The notes beneath the pieces are model-generated. The model ran no database searches. It was not told where the DNA came from and saw only the letters and a list, made by a program, of their open reading frames with translations. From Bacillota bacterium (GTDB taxonomy: Bacteria > Bacillota > Sulfobacillia > Symbiobacteriales > Symbiobacteriaceae), in contig JAMNXV010000171.1 in NCBI GenBank assembly GCA_023623185.1, positions 27,147-91,146 of the forward strand: a stretch of 64,000 nt of DNA. The letters run 5' to 3'. Of this stretch, positions 40,694 to 49,432 are shown piece by piece (position 1 is the first letter of the stretch; each line of letters starts with the position of its first letter). The translations under genes and the position numbers were made by a program.

Positions 40694-41210
40694 AGCTGCA
40701 GGGCAGGCGGCGGATGCTCCGCTGACCGAGACTGGGCGGGCGCAGGCGGTGCAGCTCGCGGAGCGGCTGGCAGGGCTGGGAATCCGGCGGATCATCGCCA
40801 GCCCGTTTCGCCGGGCGGTCGACTCCGCCGCCCCGCTGGCCCGCCGCCTGGGGCTGCCGCTGGAGACGGACGAGCGCCTCATCGAACGGGTTCTGGCCGG
40901 GGAGAACCTGCCGGACTGGCGTGAGAAGCTGGAGCAGACGTTCCGCGATCCGGATCTTTGCTACCCCGGCGGCGAGTCGAGCCGTCAGGCCGCGGCCCGG
41001 GGGATGGCCGTGCTGGAGGAAGCCCTGGCTGCGGCCGGGGGTCGCCCGTTCGCCCTGGTCTCGCACGGGTGCCTGATCACGCTCGTGCTGCGGGAGTTGG
41101 ATCCCGCGATCGGTTTCAGCGACTGGGCACGCATGACCACGCCCGATGTGTACCGGGTGACGGGCAGCGGGTCGGATTGGCATGTAAGCCGTGCCTGGGA
41201 CGGGTCTTAG
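40662..41210 (+). CDS. Histidine phosphatase family protein (phosphoglycerate-mutase-like)
   Basis: 182 residues from the ATG at 40662, preceded by GAGGGGGAG. The catalytic RHCE motif replaces the usual RHGE at FYLIRHCEA near residue 9, so the phospho-His is kept. The LTETGRAQAVQLAERL segment, ASPFRRAVDSA near 47 and VSHGCLITLVLREL near 142 supply the remaining Arg and His. Phosphatase rather than mutase activity is typical for such short members. Cys instead of Gly after the active His is uncommon. The substrate is unknown. Confidence 0.85.
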   Translation: MGVFYLIRHCEAAGQAADAPLTETGRAQAVQLAERLAGLGIRRIIASPFRRAVDSAAPLARRLGLPLETDERLIERVLAGENLPDWREKLEQTFRDPDLCYPGGESSRQAAARGMAVLEEALAAAGGRPFALVSHGCLITLVLRELDPAIGFSDWARMTTPDVYRVTGSGSDWHVSRAWDGS

Positions 41211-41229
41211 AAAAACTGCGGCTGGGAAC

Positions 41230-41258
41230 TTGATCCACCGGTTGTGGGCGCTTATACG
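41230..41258 (+). promoter_or_regulatory. Promoter of the SLH/CAP surface protein gene
   Basis: TTGATC at 41230-41235, a 17-bp spacer, and TATACG at 41253-41258, about 65 bp before the start codon. Confidence 0.75.
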
Positions 41259-41324
41259 CTTGTGGTAAGTTGAAGGTATGAAATACAGAAACTTACACAT
41301 TCCGATATGGCAGGAGGAGTACCG

Positions 41325-42524
41325 ATGCCGCAGCACATCACCCTGCGCAGCTTCGCCGCCGCTGTCGCGCTGGCCGTGCGCGCCTCAGCCACCGCAGTGA
41401 GCCGGGCCGTTTTCGCCGCAGCGAGCGACGTTGCAGCCACGCCAGCCACCAGAACCGCCGTCGTTACAATTGCCACCGTGATGGGGCTCACGATGAGTGC
41501 ACCCGGCGCCCTGGCCGCCTCCGTAACCTACGCCGACCAGGCGGAAATTCCGGCGTGGGCCGCGGCCGATGTGGCCTTCACCACTGAGGCCGGCATCTTC
41601 AGGGGCGATGCCGACACCGGCGCCTTCCGGCCCAACGATCAGATTACCCGGGCCGAGGTGGCCGCCGTGATCATGCGTGCCTTCCCGCTGGAGGCCGACC
41701 CCACCGTGCGGGTGCCCTTCAGCGACATCTGGGGGGCGTGGTACGAGGAGCCGGTCACCCAGGCCGTTCGGGCGGGCGTGATCCGCTCCGGCGACTTCGG
41801 CAGCCGATTCCACCCCAACCGGCCGATCACCCGTGCAGAACTGGCCCGGATGGTCGCCCGGGCGGTCGGGCCCTGCCCTGGCGGTGCATCGAATGTCTCG
41901 TTCTGGGACGTGGATCCGGAGCAGCTTCCGTATGGGCCGCACATCGCGCAGGCTGCGGGCTGCGGGATCATCCTCGGCATGGGCGACGGCAGCTTTGCGC
42001 CCGAGCACACCGCCACACGGGCGCAGGCCGCGGTGATGATCGCCCGTGCGGTGCGTCTGACGCAGGATGGCCCCGCGCCCCAGGAGCCAGGCGGGCCGGA
42101 TGAACAGCCGGGGCTGCCGCCCGAGCAGCCGCAGACGGAGGAGGCGGTGCTTCACGAGTTCGAGCTCCGGGTGGCCGAGCTGGTCAACGCCGCGCGGGCG
42201 GCGGCGGGCCTGCAGCCTCTCCGCCTGGACCCCGAGCTCAGCCGGGTCGCCCGACTGAAGTCGCAGGACTTCGTGACCGGCGGCTACTTCAGCCACCAGA
42301 GCCCCACCTACGGGAGCCCCTTTGAGATGATGAAGCAGTACGGGTTCAGCTACCGGAGCGCCGGGGAGAACATCGCCATGGGCCAGCGGACGCCGGATGA
42401 GGTGCACGAGTCCTGGATGAACAGCCCGGGTCATCGACGGAACATCCTGAACCCGGACTTCGACACCATCGGCGTCGGTTTCTACGAGTACGGCTGGACG
42501 CAGATGTTTATCGGGAGCAGGTGA
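41325..42524 (+). CDS. Surface protein with three SLH repeats and a CAP (SCP/YkwD-like) domain
   Basis: 399 residues from the ATG at 41325, 8 bp after AGGAGG. An unusually long N-terminal export signal ends near GALAASVTYADQ. Three S-layer homology repeats follow, marked by FRPNDQITRAEVAAVIMRAF, FHPNRPITRAELARMVARA and FAPEHTATRAQAAVMIARA. They anchor the protein to secondary cell-wall polymer. A Pro-rich linker leads to a CAP domain with LVNAARAAAGLQPLRLD, YFSHQSPTYG, SAGENIAMG and WMNSPGHRRNILN, including the His and Glu pair. The CAP role (often sporulation- or envelope-related) is undefined. Confidence 0.92.
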   Translation: MPQHITLRSFAAAVALAVRASATAVSRAVFAAASDVAATPATRTAVVTIATVMGLTMSAPGALAASVTYADQAEIPAWAAADVAFTTEAGIFRGDADTGAFRPNDQITRAEVAAVIMRAFPLEADPTVRVPFSDIWGAWYEEPVTQAVRAGVIRSGDFGSRFHPNRPITRAELARMVARAVGPCPGGASNVSFWDVDPEQLPYGPHIAQAAGCGIILGMGDGSFAPEHTATRAQAAVMIARAVRLTQDGPAPQEPGGPDEQPGLPPEQPQTEEAVLHEFELRVAELVNAARAAAGLQPLRLDPELSRVARLKSQDFVTGGYFSHQSPTYGSPFEMMKQYGFSYRSAGENIAMGQRTPDEVHESWMNSPGHRRNILNPDFDTIGVGFYEYGWTQMFIGSR

Positions 42525-42670
42525 GAGGGCCGCTGGGCCGCAGTCGAAACACCCGCCGCCGTGGCTCAGGCAGCAGACAAGCTCTTCCGGACGGGCCTCC
42601 CACGGGGCGGGCAGGGACGATGCCTGAAGGTGGGCAGGGATGATGCCCGAGGGCGGTTAGCGGGCAATAC

Positions 42671-42707
42671 GAAGGCGCCGCGGGGGCCAGAGCCTCGCGG
42701 CGCCTTC
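42671..42707. terminator. Bidirectional hairpin between convergent transcripts
   Basis: GAAGGCGCCGCG at 42671-42682 pairs perfectly with CGCGGCGCCTTC at 42696-42707. It separates the CAP gene from the last gene of the minus-strand operon. The T-tracts are weak. Confidence 0.6.
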
Positions 42708-42729
42708 GGCATAGTCAGCCAGGAGGAGA

Positions 42730-43620
42730 TCAGGCCTTCTTGACCTCCACCTGAGCCAGCTTCTCGTAGAACCGGATGATCGCCCCGTGGTCCAGGTCGC
42801 CCATCCCGTCCACCTTCAGGGCCTGCAGGATCTCCATCACCGCCGCCGTCAGGGGCAGGGGCACCCCGGCCTCGTGGGCGGCGCTGAGGGCGTTGTTCAG
42901 GTCCTTGATGTGCAGGTTGATGCGGAAGCCCGGGTCGAACTTGCGGGCCAGGGCCAGCGGCGCCTTGGCATCCAGCACGGTCGAGCCCGCCAGGCCGCCG
43001 CGGATCGCCTGGTAGACCAGCTCGGGGTCGACGCCGGCCTTGGTGGCCAGCACCAGCGCCTCGCTCATGGCGGCGATGTTGAGGGCGACGATGACCTGGT
43101 TGGCCAGCTTGGTCACGTTGCCGGCGCCCACGTCGCCCGTGCGCACCACGGAGGCGGCCATGCACTTCAGGATCGGCAGCGCCTCATCGAAGTCCTCCTG
43201 CTTGCCGCCCACCATGACCGACAGCGTGCCGTCGATCGCCTTGGGCTCGCCGCCGCTCACCGGGGCGTCGAGGAAGCGGATGCCCTTCTTGGCCAACTCC
43301 GCCGCGACCTCACGGGAGACCATCGGGTCGATGGAGGACATGTCGATGACGAGGCTGCCCGCTTCGGCCCCCTCGATGATGCCGTTCTCACCCAGGACCA
43401 CGGCCTTGACGTGGGGGGAGTTGGGCAGCATCGTGATGATGGTCCTGCACTGGGCGGCCACTTCCTTCGCACTCTGGGCGGCGGTGGCGCCGGCGGCGAC
43501 CACCTCCTGCACCGCCTCAGGCACGATGTCGTGAACCACCAGCTCGTGGCCGGCCTTCAACAGGTTCTTGCTCATGGGCTTGCCCATAATGCCGAGACCG
43601 ATGAAACCGATCTTGGCCAT
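42730..43620 (-). CDS. garR: 2-hydroxy-3-oxopropionate (tartronate semialdehyde) reductase
   Basis: Reduces tartronate semialdehyde to D-glycerate with NAD(P)H. 296 residues of the beta-hydroxyacid dehydrogenase family: IGFIGLGIMGKPMSKNLL (Rossmann), the substrate-binding DAPVSGGEPKAIDGTLSVMVGG near 120, catalytic Lys in GNVTKLANQ near 172, and IKDLNNALSAAHEAGVPLPL near 240, which is typical of the GarR/GlxR branch. Last gene of the eleven-gene minus-strand operon, 18 bp after hyi. The context with hydroxypyruvate isomerase and glycerate kinase supports the substrate. The upstream glycerate kinase would take its product. Confidence 0.9.
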   Translation of the reverse strand: MAKIGFIGLGIMGKPMSKNLLKAGHELVVHDIVPEAVQEVVAAGATAAQSAKEVAAQCRTIITMLPNSPHVKAVVLGENGIIEGAEAGSLVIDMSSIDPMVSREVAAELAKKGIRFLDAPVSGGEPKAIDGTLSVMVGGKQEDFDEALPILKCMAASVVRTGDVGAGNVTKLANQVIVALNIAAMSEALVLATKAGVDPELVYQAIRGGLAGSTVLDAKAPLALARKFDPGFRINLHIKDLNNALSAAHEAGVPLPLTAAVMEILQALKVDGMGDLDHGAIIRFYEKLAQVEVKKA

Positions 43621-43638
43621 ATCCGTGATCCCTCCTGC

Positions 43639-44433
43639 TCAGAGTTGATAGCCATACTCCTTAATCCAGCCCAGCGAGCCCACCGTGTCCGGCTCGGGGA
43701 TGTACTCCAGCGACACGTACCCCTGGTAGCCCAGCCGGTCCAGTTCGCTCAGCACGAACGGGTAATTGAGCTCACCCGTCCCCGGCTGATGACGTCCGGG
43801 GTTGTCCGCGATCTGGATGTGGCCGATCTTGGCCAGGTGCTCCCGCAGCGTGGGAACGATGTTGCCCTCCGTCCGCTGGGCGTGGTAGACGTCGTACTGC
43901 ACGAAGACGTTCGGCAGGTCGACCTCGGCCAACAGGGCAACCACCTGCTCGGTCCTGGTGAGGAAGAAGCCGGGGGTGTCGAAGTGGTTGAGGGCCTCCA
44001 CGGTCAGGTTGATGCCCTCCTCGCCCAGAGCGTTCGCCGCGAACCTGACGTTCGCGACCAGCGTCTTCCAGTGCTCCTCGTGCGAGACTCCCGACACCCG
44101 CTTGCCGGCCAGGCAGTTCAGGCGGGAAACGCCCAGGGCCTTGGCATACGTGATTGCCCGCTTCACGCCGGCCCGGAACTCCTCCACCCGGTTGGGATCG
44201 ATCGCGATGCCGCGGTCTCCGGCAGACCAGTTGCCGGCGGGCAGGTTGAACAGGACAATCTCCAGGTTGTGCTTATCGATCAACGACTTGAGTTCGCTGA
44301 TGGAATAGGGATAGGGGAACAGGAACTCAACGCTGCGGAAGCCCGCCTTCTCCGCGGCGGCAAACCGCTCCAGGAACGGCACTTCCGTGAAGAGCATGGT
44401 CAGGTTCGCGGCGAACTTGGGCACGTTTACCAT
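43639..44433 (-). CDS. hyi: Hydroxypyruvate isomerase
   Basis: Interconverts hydroxypyruvate and tartronate semialdehyde. The 264-residue TIM barrel matches Hyi: PKFAANLTMLFTEVPFLERF at the start, the EFLFPYPYS segment near 36, NLPAGNWSAGDRGIA near 65, LTVEALNHFDTPGFFL near 145 with metal-binding Glu, and GHIQIADNPGRHQPGTGE near 212. These last two supply the metal site and the family-specific loop. It lies between the TctC receptor gene and garR with 18-24 bp spacing, so it is in the same transcript. Confidence 0.9.
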   Translation of the reverse strand: MVNVPKFAANLTMLFTEVPFLERFAAAEKAGFRSVEFLFPYPYSISELKSLIDKHNLEIVLFNLPAGNWSAGDRGIAIDPNRVEEFRAGVKRAITYAKALGVSRLNCLAGKRVSGVSHEEHWKTLVANVRFAANALGEEGINLTVEALNHFDTPGFFLTRTEQVVALLAEVDLPNVFVQYDVYHAQRTEGNIVPTLREHLAKIGHIQIADNPGRHQPGTGELNYPFVLSELDRLGYQGYVSLEYIPEPDTVGSLGWIKEYGYQL

Positions 44434-44456
44434 CCCTCCTGGATCAGGTGTTGGCG

Positions 44457-45548
44457 CTACTTCTCGGTCTCAATCCCCAGCCGCTCGATGATCTTGCCGT
44501 AGTCGGCGTGGGCCTCCTGCATGAACTTGGCGTAGTCCGCGCTGTTCAGGTACTGAATCGGCTGGAGCAGCTCGGCCATGGCGGCCTTGAACTCCTCGTC
44601 CTCGGAGATCTGCCGGAAGATCTCCTCCCAGTACGCGATGGCCTCAGGCGGGGTACCCTTGGCCACGGCGATGCCCTTCACCGAGCCCCAGGTGTAGAAG
44701 TCGATGCCTTCCTCGATGAGGGTCGGGGTGTCGGGCAGGACCGGGTCGCGCTCGGGGGTGGCCACGGCGATCGCCTTCAGCCGGCCGGCCTTCACGTGCG
44801 GCATGATCTCGGACGGGTGGCCGCCGCCCATGTGGGTCTGGCCGCCGACGAGCGTGGTGACCGCCTGCGAACCGCCGGCGTGCGGAATCGGGGTGACCTC
44901 AACGCCGGCCGCGGCGCCGATGCCCCGCATCACCAGGTCGACCGAGCCCGCCGCGGTGGAGACGGCCGCGGTGATCGGCTGACCGGTCTCCCTGGACCAG
45001 TTGACCAGGTCGGCGATGCTGTCGTGCGGCGAATCGGCCGGAACCGCCACGATCACCGAGTGGATCGAGAGCCGGCAGACGGGGATGAGGTCCTCGAAGG
45101 TCTTGATGGGCAGGTTGCGGATGTGCGGCGTCACCAGGTCCTCGCCCGAGCCGTAGCCCATCATGAGGATGTGGCCGTCAGCCGGGCTGTTGATGACGTA
45201 CTGCCGGCCTTCCATGGCGCCGGCGCCGGTCTTGTTGACGATGACGATGGGCTGGTCAACGTACTTGTGCCATACCTTCTCGATGGCGCGGGCCAGCAGG
45301 TCGGTGGAGCCGCCGGCCGAGTACGGCACGACCATCTCAATCTGCTTCGTGGGCTTCCAGGCGGCGGGTTCAGGGTCGGGTTCGGGTTGCGGATCGGGTT
45401 CCGGCGTGGGTTCGGGGGTTGACGGGGTCTCTGTCTGCGGGGTCTGCGTCGGTGGGGTCTGGTCGGTTGACTGGGTTCCTCCGCATCCGGCCACGATCAT
45501 GAGCAGCAGAGTCAGGGCCAGTGCAACTACGGTGCGGCTGCGACGCAT
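44457..45548 (-). CDS. Tripartite tricarboxylate transporter receptor, TctC/Bug-type lipoprotein
   Basis: Extracytoplasmic receptor of 363 residues. The signal peptide has a lipobox MIVAGCGG. A Thr/Pro-rich spacer of about 45 residues (TPPTQTPQTETPSTPEPTPE) lifts the binding domain from the membrane. The Bug fold shows KQIEMVVPYSAGGSTDLLAR near 68 and VVNKTGAGAMEGRQYV-like sequence, which line the carboxylate-binding pocket. It follows TctA after 93 bp. The ligand is a carboxylic acid, likely the hydroxy- or sugar-acid catabolised by the operon. Confidence 0.88.
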   Translation of the reverse strand: MRRSRTVVALALTLLLMIVAGCGGTQSTDQTPPTQTPQTETPSTPEPTPEPDPQPEPDPEPAAWKPTKQIEMVVPYSAGGSTDLLARAIEKVWHKYVDQPIVIVNKTGAGAMEGRQYVINSPADGHILMMGYGSGEDLVTPHIRNLPIKTFEDLIPVCRLSIHSVIVAVPADSPHDSIADLVNWSRETGQPITAAVSTAAGSVDLVMRGIGAAAGVEVTPIPHAGGSQAVTTLVGGQTHMGGGHPSEIMPHVKAGRLKAIAVATPERDPVLPDTPTLIEEGIDFYTWGSVKGIAVAKGTPPEAIAYWEEIFRQISEDEEFKAAMAELLQPIQYLNSADYAKFMQEAHADYGKIIERLGIETEK

Positions 45549-45641
45549 TCGGGATCCCCCTTTCAGTGTGTGACCACGCTTTGGGTTGACCCGCCGCCCC
45601 GCCCCGTCGCGTCAGGCAAAGCGGCGGGAGGGACACCGTTG

Positions 45642-47147
45642 CTATGCGCTCTGGCGCCGGGCCTGTCTGGCGGACCGCAGGGAACGGACGGCCTGGCTGA
45701 GCACCAGCAGGGCGAAGATGCCGAGCAGCGCCGCCGAGATGGGACGGGTAACGAAGATTGCGAGGCTCCCGCCCGACATCAGCAGCGACTGACGGGCCGC
45801 GTTCTCAATCAGTGGCGCCAGCACGAAGGCCAGCGGCAGCGGACCCACCTCGAAGTCGAACTTGCGCAGCAGATAGCCCAGAATCCCGAAGAAGATCAGA
45901 GTGTAGACCTGGAAGATGCTGTTGGTGGTGCTGTACACGCCGATCACCGTGAACAGCGCCACGATCGGCCCGAGAATGGAGAACGGCACCCGCAGGAGTT
46001 GGACCCAGAGGCCCACCAGCGGCAGGTTCAGGGCCAGGAGCATGACGTTGCCGACGTACATGGAGGCGGTGACGCCCCAGAAGACGTCGGGGTGCTCCAC
46101 CAGCAGGAACGGGCCCGGGGTGACCCCCTGAATGAGCAGGGCGGCGAAGATCACCGCGATCGAGGCGTTGGCCGGAATGCCCAGCGTGAGCAGCGGGATG
46201 AAGGAGGCGCTGGAAGCGGCGTTGTTGGCCGATTCCGGTCCCGCCACGGCCTCGATGGCGCCCTTGCCGAACTCCTCCGGGTACTTGGTCATGCGCTTCT
46301 CCACGGCGTACGAGGCCAGCGAGGAGACGACCGCGCCACCGCCGGGGAGCACGCCGATGAAGAAGCCCAGCACCGTGCCCCGCAGGATGGCCCACTTGGA
46401 GCGGGCCCAGTCAGCGGCGGTGGGCCAAATGCGCCCGATCTTGGTCGTGACAAGCTGCGCTTCTTCCGTCTGCTCCAGGTTGTAGAAGATCTCACCCAGG
46501 CCGAAGACGCCCATCGCCAGCGTCACGAAGTCGAAGCCGCCCATGAGGCCGATGGTTCCGAACGTGAAGCGCAGCTTTCCCGTGACCGGATCCATGCCCA
46601 CGCTGGCCAGCAGGAGGCCGAGGCAGAGCACGATCAGGCCCTTCAGGGGCGAACTGCCCGACAGGAAGACCGCCAGCAGCAGGCCGACCAGGCAGAGCGA
46701 GAAGTACTCCGGCGGGCCGAACCTGAGGGCGAACTCGGCGATGGGAGGCGCCACCAGGGTGAGGCCCACCACGGCCAGCGTGCCGGCGATGAACGACCCG
46801 ATGGCGGCGATGGCCAGCGCCGCGCCCGCGCGGCCCTTCTGCGCCATCTTGTAGCCGTCGATGGCGGTCACCACCGAGGCGGCCTCACCGGGCAGGTTCA
46901 GGAGGATGGAGGTGGTGGAGCCGCCGTACATGGCGCCGTAGTAGATGCCGGCCAGGAAGATGATCGCGGTGGCCGGCGAGCCCATCCGGTACACCACCGG
47001 CAGCAGCAGCGAGATGGTGGCCGCCGGCCCCAGGCCCGGCAGCACGCCCACCATGGTGCCGAGCAGGCAGCCCAGGAAGGCGAAGAGGAGATTGACGGGA
47101 GTGAGCGTGATCGCGAAGCCGGAGAGCAGTCCCTGGAAAATTTCCAT
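45642..47147 (-). CDS. tctA: Tripartite tricarboxylate transporter large permease, TctA family
   Basis: 501 residues, about twelve transmembrane helices. TctA markers are [27 protein letters not shown] near 25-50, [20 protein letters not shown] near 70-90 and a symmetric [20 protein letters not shown] near 270. The two LPGLGP/LPGGGA segments are the conserved re-entrant loops. It couples carboxylate uptake to the ion gradient. Gene order tctB-tctA-tctC on the minus strand completes the transporter. Confidence 0.92.
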   Translation of the reverse strand: MEIFQGLLSGFAITLTPVNLLFAFLGCLLGTMVGVLPGLGPAATISLLLPVVYRMGSPATAIIFLAGIYYGAMYGGSTTSILLNLPGEAASVVTAIDGYKMAQKGRAGAALAIAAIGSFIAGTLAVVGLTLVAPPIAEFALRFGPPEYFSLCLVGLLLAVFLSGSSPLKGLIVLCLGLLLASVGMDPVTGKLRFTFGTIGLMGGFDFVTLAMGVFGLGEIFYNLEQTEEAQLVTTKIGRIWPTAADWARSKWAILRGTVLGFFIGVLPGGGAVVSSLASYAVEKRMTKYPEEFGKGAIEAVAGPESANNAASSASFIPLLTLGIPANASIAVIFAALLIQGVTPGPFLLVEHPDVFWGVTASMYVGNVMLLALNLPLVGLWVQLLRVPFSILGPIVALFTVIGVYSTTNSIFQVYTLIFFGILGYLLRKFDFEVGPLPLAFVLAPLIENAARQSLLMSGGSLAIFVTRPISAALLGIFALLVLSQAVRSLRSARQARRQSA

Positions 47148-47163
47148 CTGCGCCTGCCTCCCC

Positions 47164-47616
47164 TCACCGGAACAGGCTGCCTACAGGTACAGGCACCCGC
47201 AGCAGGTAGACGAAGATGATGTAGACTCCCACGGTGGAGAGCACGGAGATGATCGTGCCCTTCCACCACTTCTCGTGTACGACGAGAAACTGCCAGCCCA
47301 GCATGAAGAGCAGGGTGGAGAGGATGTAGCCGATCCGCTCCATGGTCACGGCGTACAGGATCATCAGGATCAGGCTGAAGACCGGGCCCTTCCACTCCTT
47401 CCCTTTCCAGAACGGCTGCGGCTTCTCGTCCGGCCCCAGGTTGGTGATGAACAACCCGGCGCCGAAGACGGCCATGCAGAAGCCGGCGAGGGCGGGCATG
47501 AAGCCGCAGTCCGGGTTGGCCATGGTGCCCAGGCGCAGGCAGAAGATCCCGTAGTACACGCAGGCAAGACCGATCGCGATGATGACCACGGCCGCGAGGC
47601 GATTGTGGCGCTTCAT
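47164..47616 (-). CDS. tctB: Tripartite tricarboxylate transporter small subunit, TctB family
   Basis: 150 residues with four predicted transmembrane helices (about 8-28, 42-60, 80-100 and 120-145). Sequence identity within TctB proteins is low; the call rests on the size, topology, MANPDCGFMPALAGFCM segment and the position immediately before tctA. It is spaced 16 bp from tctA and 4 bp after the hydroxyacid dehydrogenase gene. Confidence 0.85.
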   Translation of the reverse strand: MKRHNRLAAVVIIAIGLACVYYGIFCLRLGTMANPDCGFMPALAGFCMAVFGAGLFITNLGPDEKPQPFWKGKEWKGPVFSLILMILYAVTMERIGYILSTLLFMLGWQFLVVHEKWWKGTIISVLSTVGVYIIFVYLLRVPVPVGSLFR

Positions 47617-47620
47617 GGTC

Positions 47621-48613
47621 TCACCTCGTTCCGGGCTTCAAGGCTTCCCCCTGCGGCGTGAGTACTTCCGGATTGACCACCCACCGCGGGGTACGGCCCA
47701 GCAGGACGTCGCGCACGCCCTCCGCGGCGCCGGTGGCCATTCGCACCACGCATTCGGCGGTCAGCGCCGCGCTGTGAGGCGAGAGCAGCACGTTGTCCAG
47801 CGTGTAGAGCGGATGGTCGGCCGGGGGCGGCTCCTGCTCGAAGACGTCCAGGGCCGCGCCGGCGATGGTGCCCTGCTTCAGGGCCTCGTACAGCGCCTGC
47901 TCGTCCACGATGCCGCCGCGGGCGAAGTTGATCAGCAGCGCCGACGGTTTCATGAGCGACAGCCGCCGCTGGTCGATGAGACCGCGCGTCTCCGGCGTCA
48001 GCGGCGTGTGCAGCGAGAGCACATCGGCCCGGCTCAGGAGGCGATCGAGGTCGTCCTCCAGCGCGATGCCCAGCGCTTCCGCCGCCTCGGGCCTGGCGTA
48101 CGGATCGTAGGCGATGACCTCCATGTCGAAGGCCGCCCGGGCCTTGCGGGCCACCTGGGAGCCGATGCGGCCGATGCCGACCAGCCCCAGCGTCTTGCCG
48201 CTGAGGTCGAAGGCCCTGTACTCGTTGCGCACCTCCCACCGGCCCTCGCGCGTGGCGCGGTCGTGCTGCAGAACCCGCTTGGCCAGGGCTCCCATGGCGA
48301 TCAGGGTGTGTTCGGCGACCGATACGGCGTTGGCCTCAGGCGTGTAACAGACGACGATGCCGCGTTCTGTGGCAGCTTTCACGTCGATGTTGTCGACGCC
48401 GACTCCGTGCCGGGCGATCACCTTCAGCTCAGGGGCCGCCTCCATGATCTCCCGGGTGAAGGGCGCTGTGCGGACCACCACGCCCTCGACCCCCTGGATC
48501 TCGCGAATCACGGTTTCCACAGAGGGATCGGACGCCACCGCGACGTCAAAGTGCTCCTGCAGGAGGGCGACGCCGCTTTCGTGAATCGGCTGGACGATCA
48601 GGACCCTGCGCAT
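47621..48613 (-). CDS. D-isomer-specific 2-hydroxyacid dehydrogenase
   Basis: 330 residues, NAD(P)-dependent. The nucleotide-binding fold is GLVGIGRIGSQVARKARAF-like near 147, with Arg in NFARGGIVDE near 232, Glu in DVFEQEPPP near 260 and the catalytic His in LLSPHSAALT near 281. This matches phosphoglycerate/glycerate/hydroxypyruvate dehydrogenases. The ATG at 48613 is preferred to the GTG at 48622 because GAGGAG is about 10 bp upstream. In this operon it probably interconverts hydroxypyruvate or glyoxylate with the hydroxyacid. SerA is unlikely since no ACT domain is present. Confidence 0.87.
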   Translation of the reverse strand: MRRVLIVQPIHESGVALLQEHFDVAVASDPSVETVIREIQGVEGVVVRTAPFTREIMEAAPELKVIARHGVGVDNIDVKAATERGIVVCYTPEANAVSVAEHTLIAMGALAKRVLQHDRATREGRWEVRNEYRAFDLSGKTLGLVGIGRIGSQVARKARAAFDMEVIAYDPYARPEAAEALGIALEDDLDRLLSRADVLSLHTPLTPETRGLIDQRRLSLMKPSALLINFARGGIVDEQALYEALKQGTIAGAALDVFEQEPPPADHPLYTLDNVLLSPHSAALTAECVVRMATGAAEGVRDVLLGRTPRWVVNPEVLTPQGEALKPGTR

Positions 48614-48626
48614 CTCTTCCACTCCT

Positions 48627-49409
48627 CTAGCGGCTGGCCAGATACTCCTTCAGTTCAGCGGTGTGGGCGCGGCCGGTGTCGACGATCATGGAGATGTCGT
48701 TGCCGAAGGCGATGAAGCGCATCCCCTGATCGATCCACCACTTGGCCTTCTCCATGTTGTAAACGTGAATGCCCGGTGCGACGCCGTGCTTGTTGCAGGC
48801 GGCGATGAACTTCATGAGCCCTTCCATGATCACCGGATCCTCCGACCGGCCCGGCATGCCGTAGGACTGCGAGAGGTCCGCCGGCCCGATGAAGGCGGCG
48901 TCTACGCCGGGAACGCTGACCATGTTGTCGATGTCCTCGATGGCCTGCTTCGACTCAATCTGCACGACCACGAGGGTCTCCTCGTTCGCGTGCTGGGTGT
49001 ACTCGGCGGCCTTGACCGGAGCGAAGTTGGAGTGTCCGCGGCGCATGGCCATGCCCCGCTCGCCCAGGGGGTGGTACTTGGTCCAGGCGACGATCTGCCT
49101 GACCTCGTCCACCGTGTCCACCTGCGGCACAAGGATGCCGTCGGCCCCGGCGTCGAGCGGTTGCTGGAGGGCCAGGCGGGAGAGCCCGGGGGTGCGGACG
49201 ACGGTGTGCAGGTTGGTCGACTTGGCAGCGGTGATCATGTCGCCTACGGTTTCGAGACTGTACGTGGAGTGCTCCATGTCGATCAGGACGAAGTCGAACC
49301 CGGCCGTGTCCAGCATGGTCATGAGGCCCGGTCCCCGCAGCTCGGAGACCATCGTGCCGATGACCACTTCTCCGCGCTTCAGGGCGCGCTTGATCCGGTT
49401 CTCCCGCAT
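48627..49409 (-). CDS. HpcH/HpaI-family aldolase (first of two)
   Basis: Class II pyruvate aldolase, 260 residues. Markers: VIGTMVSELRGPGLMTMLDTAG near 17, the FDFVLIDMEHSTYSLE motif near 38, DGILVPQVDTVDEV near 90, VVVQIESKQAIEDID near 146 with the metal-binding Glu, and DAAFIGPADLSQSYGMPG near 170 with the metal-binding Asp. Such enzymes cleave 2-keto-3-deoxy-type acids to pyruvate plus an aldehyde such as tartronate semialdehyde. The start at 49409 is chosen because GGGAGG directly abuts the ATG at 49418. It shares the operon with a paralogue at 50607. Confidence 0.88.
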   Translation of the reverse strand: MRENRIKRALKRGEVVIGTMVSELRGPGLMTMLDTAGFDFVLIDMEHSTYSLETVGDMITAAKSTNLHTVVRTPGLSRLALQQPLDAGADGILVPQVDTVDEVRQIVAWTKYHPLGERGMAMRRGHSNFAPVKAAEYTQHANEETLVVVQIESKQAIEDIDNMVSVPGVDAAFIGPADLSQSYGMPGRSEDPVIMEGLMKFIAACNKHGVAPGIHVYNMEKAKWWIDQGMRFIAFGNDISMIVDTGRAHTAELKEYLASR

Positions 49410-49432
49410 CTGGCACATCCTCCCTTACATGA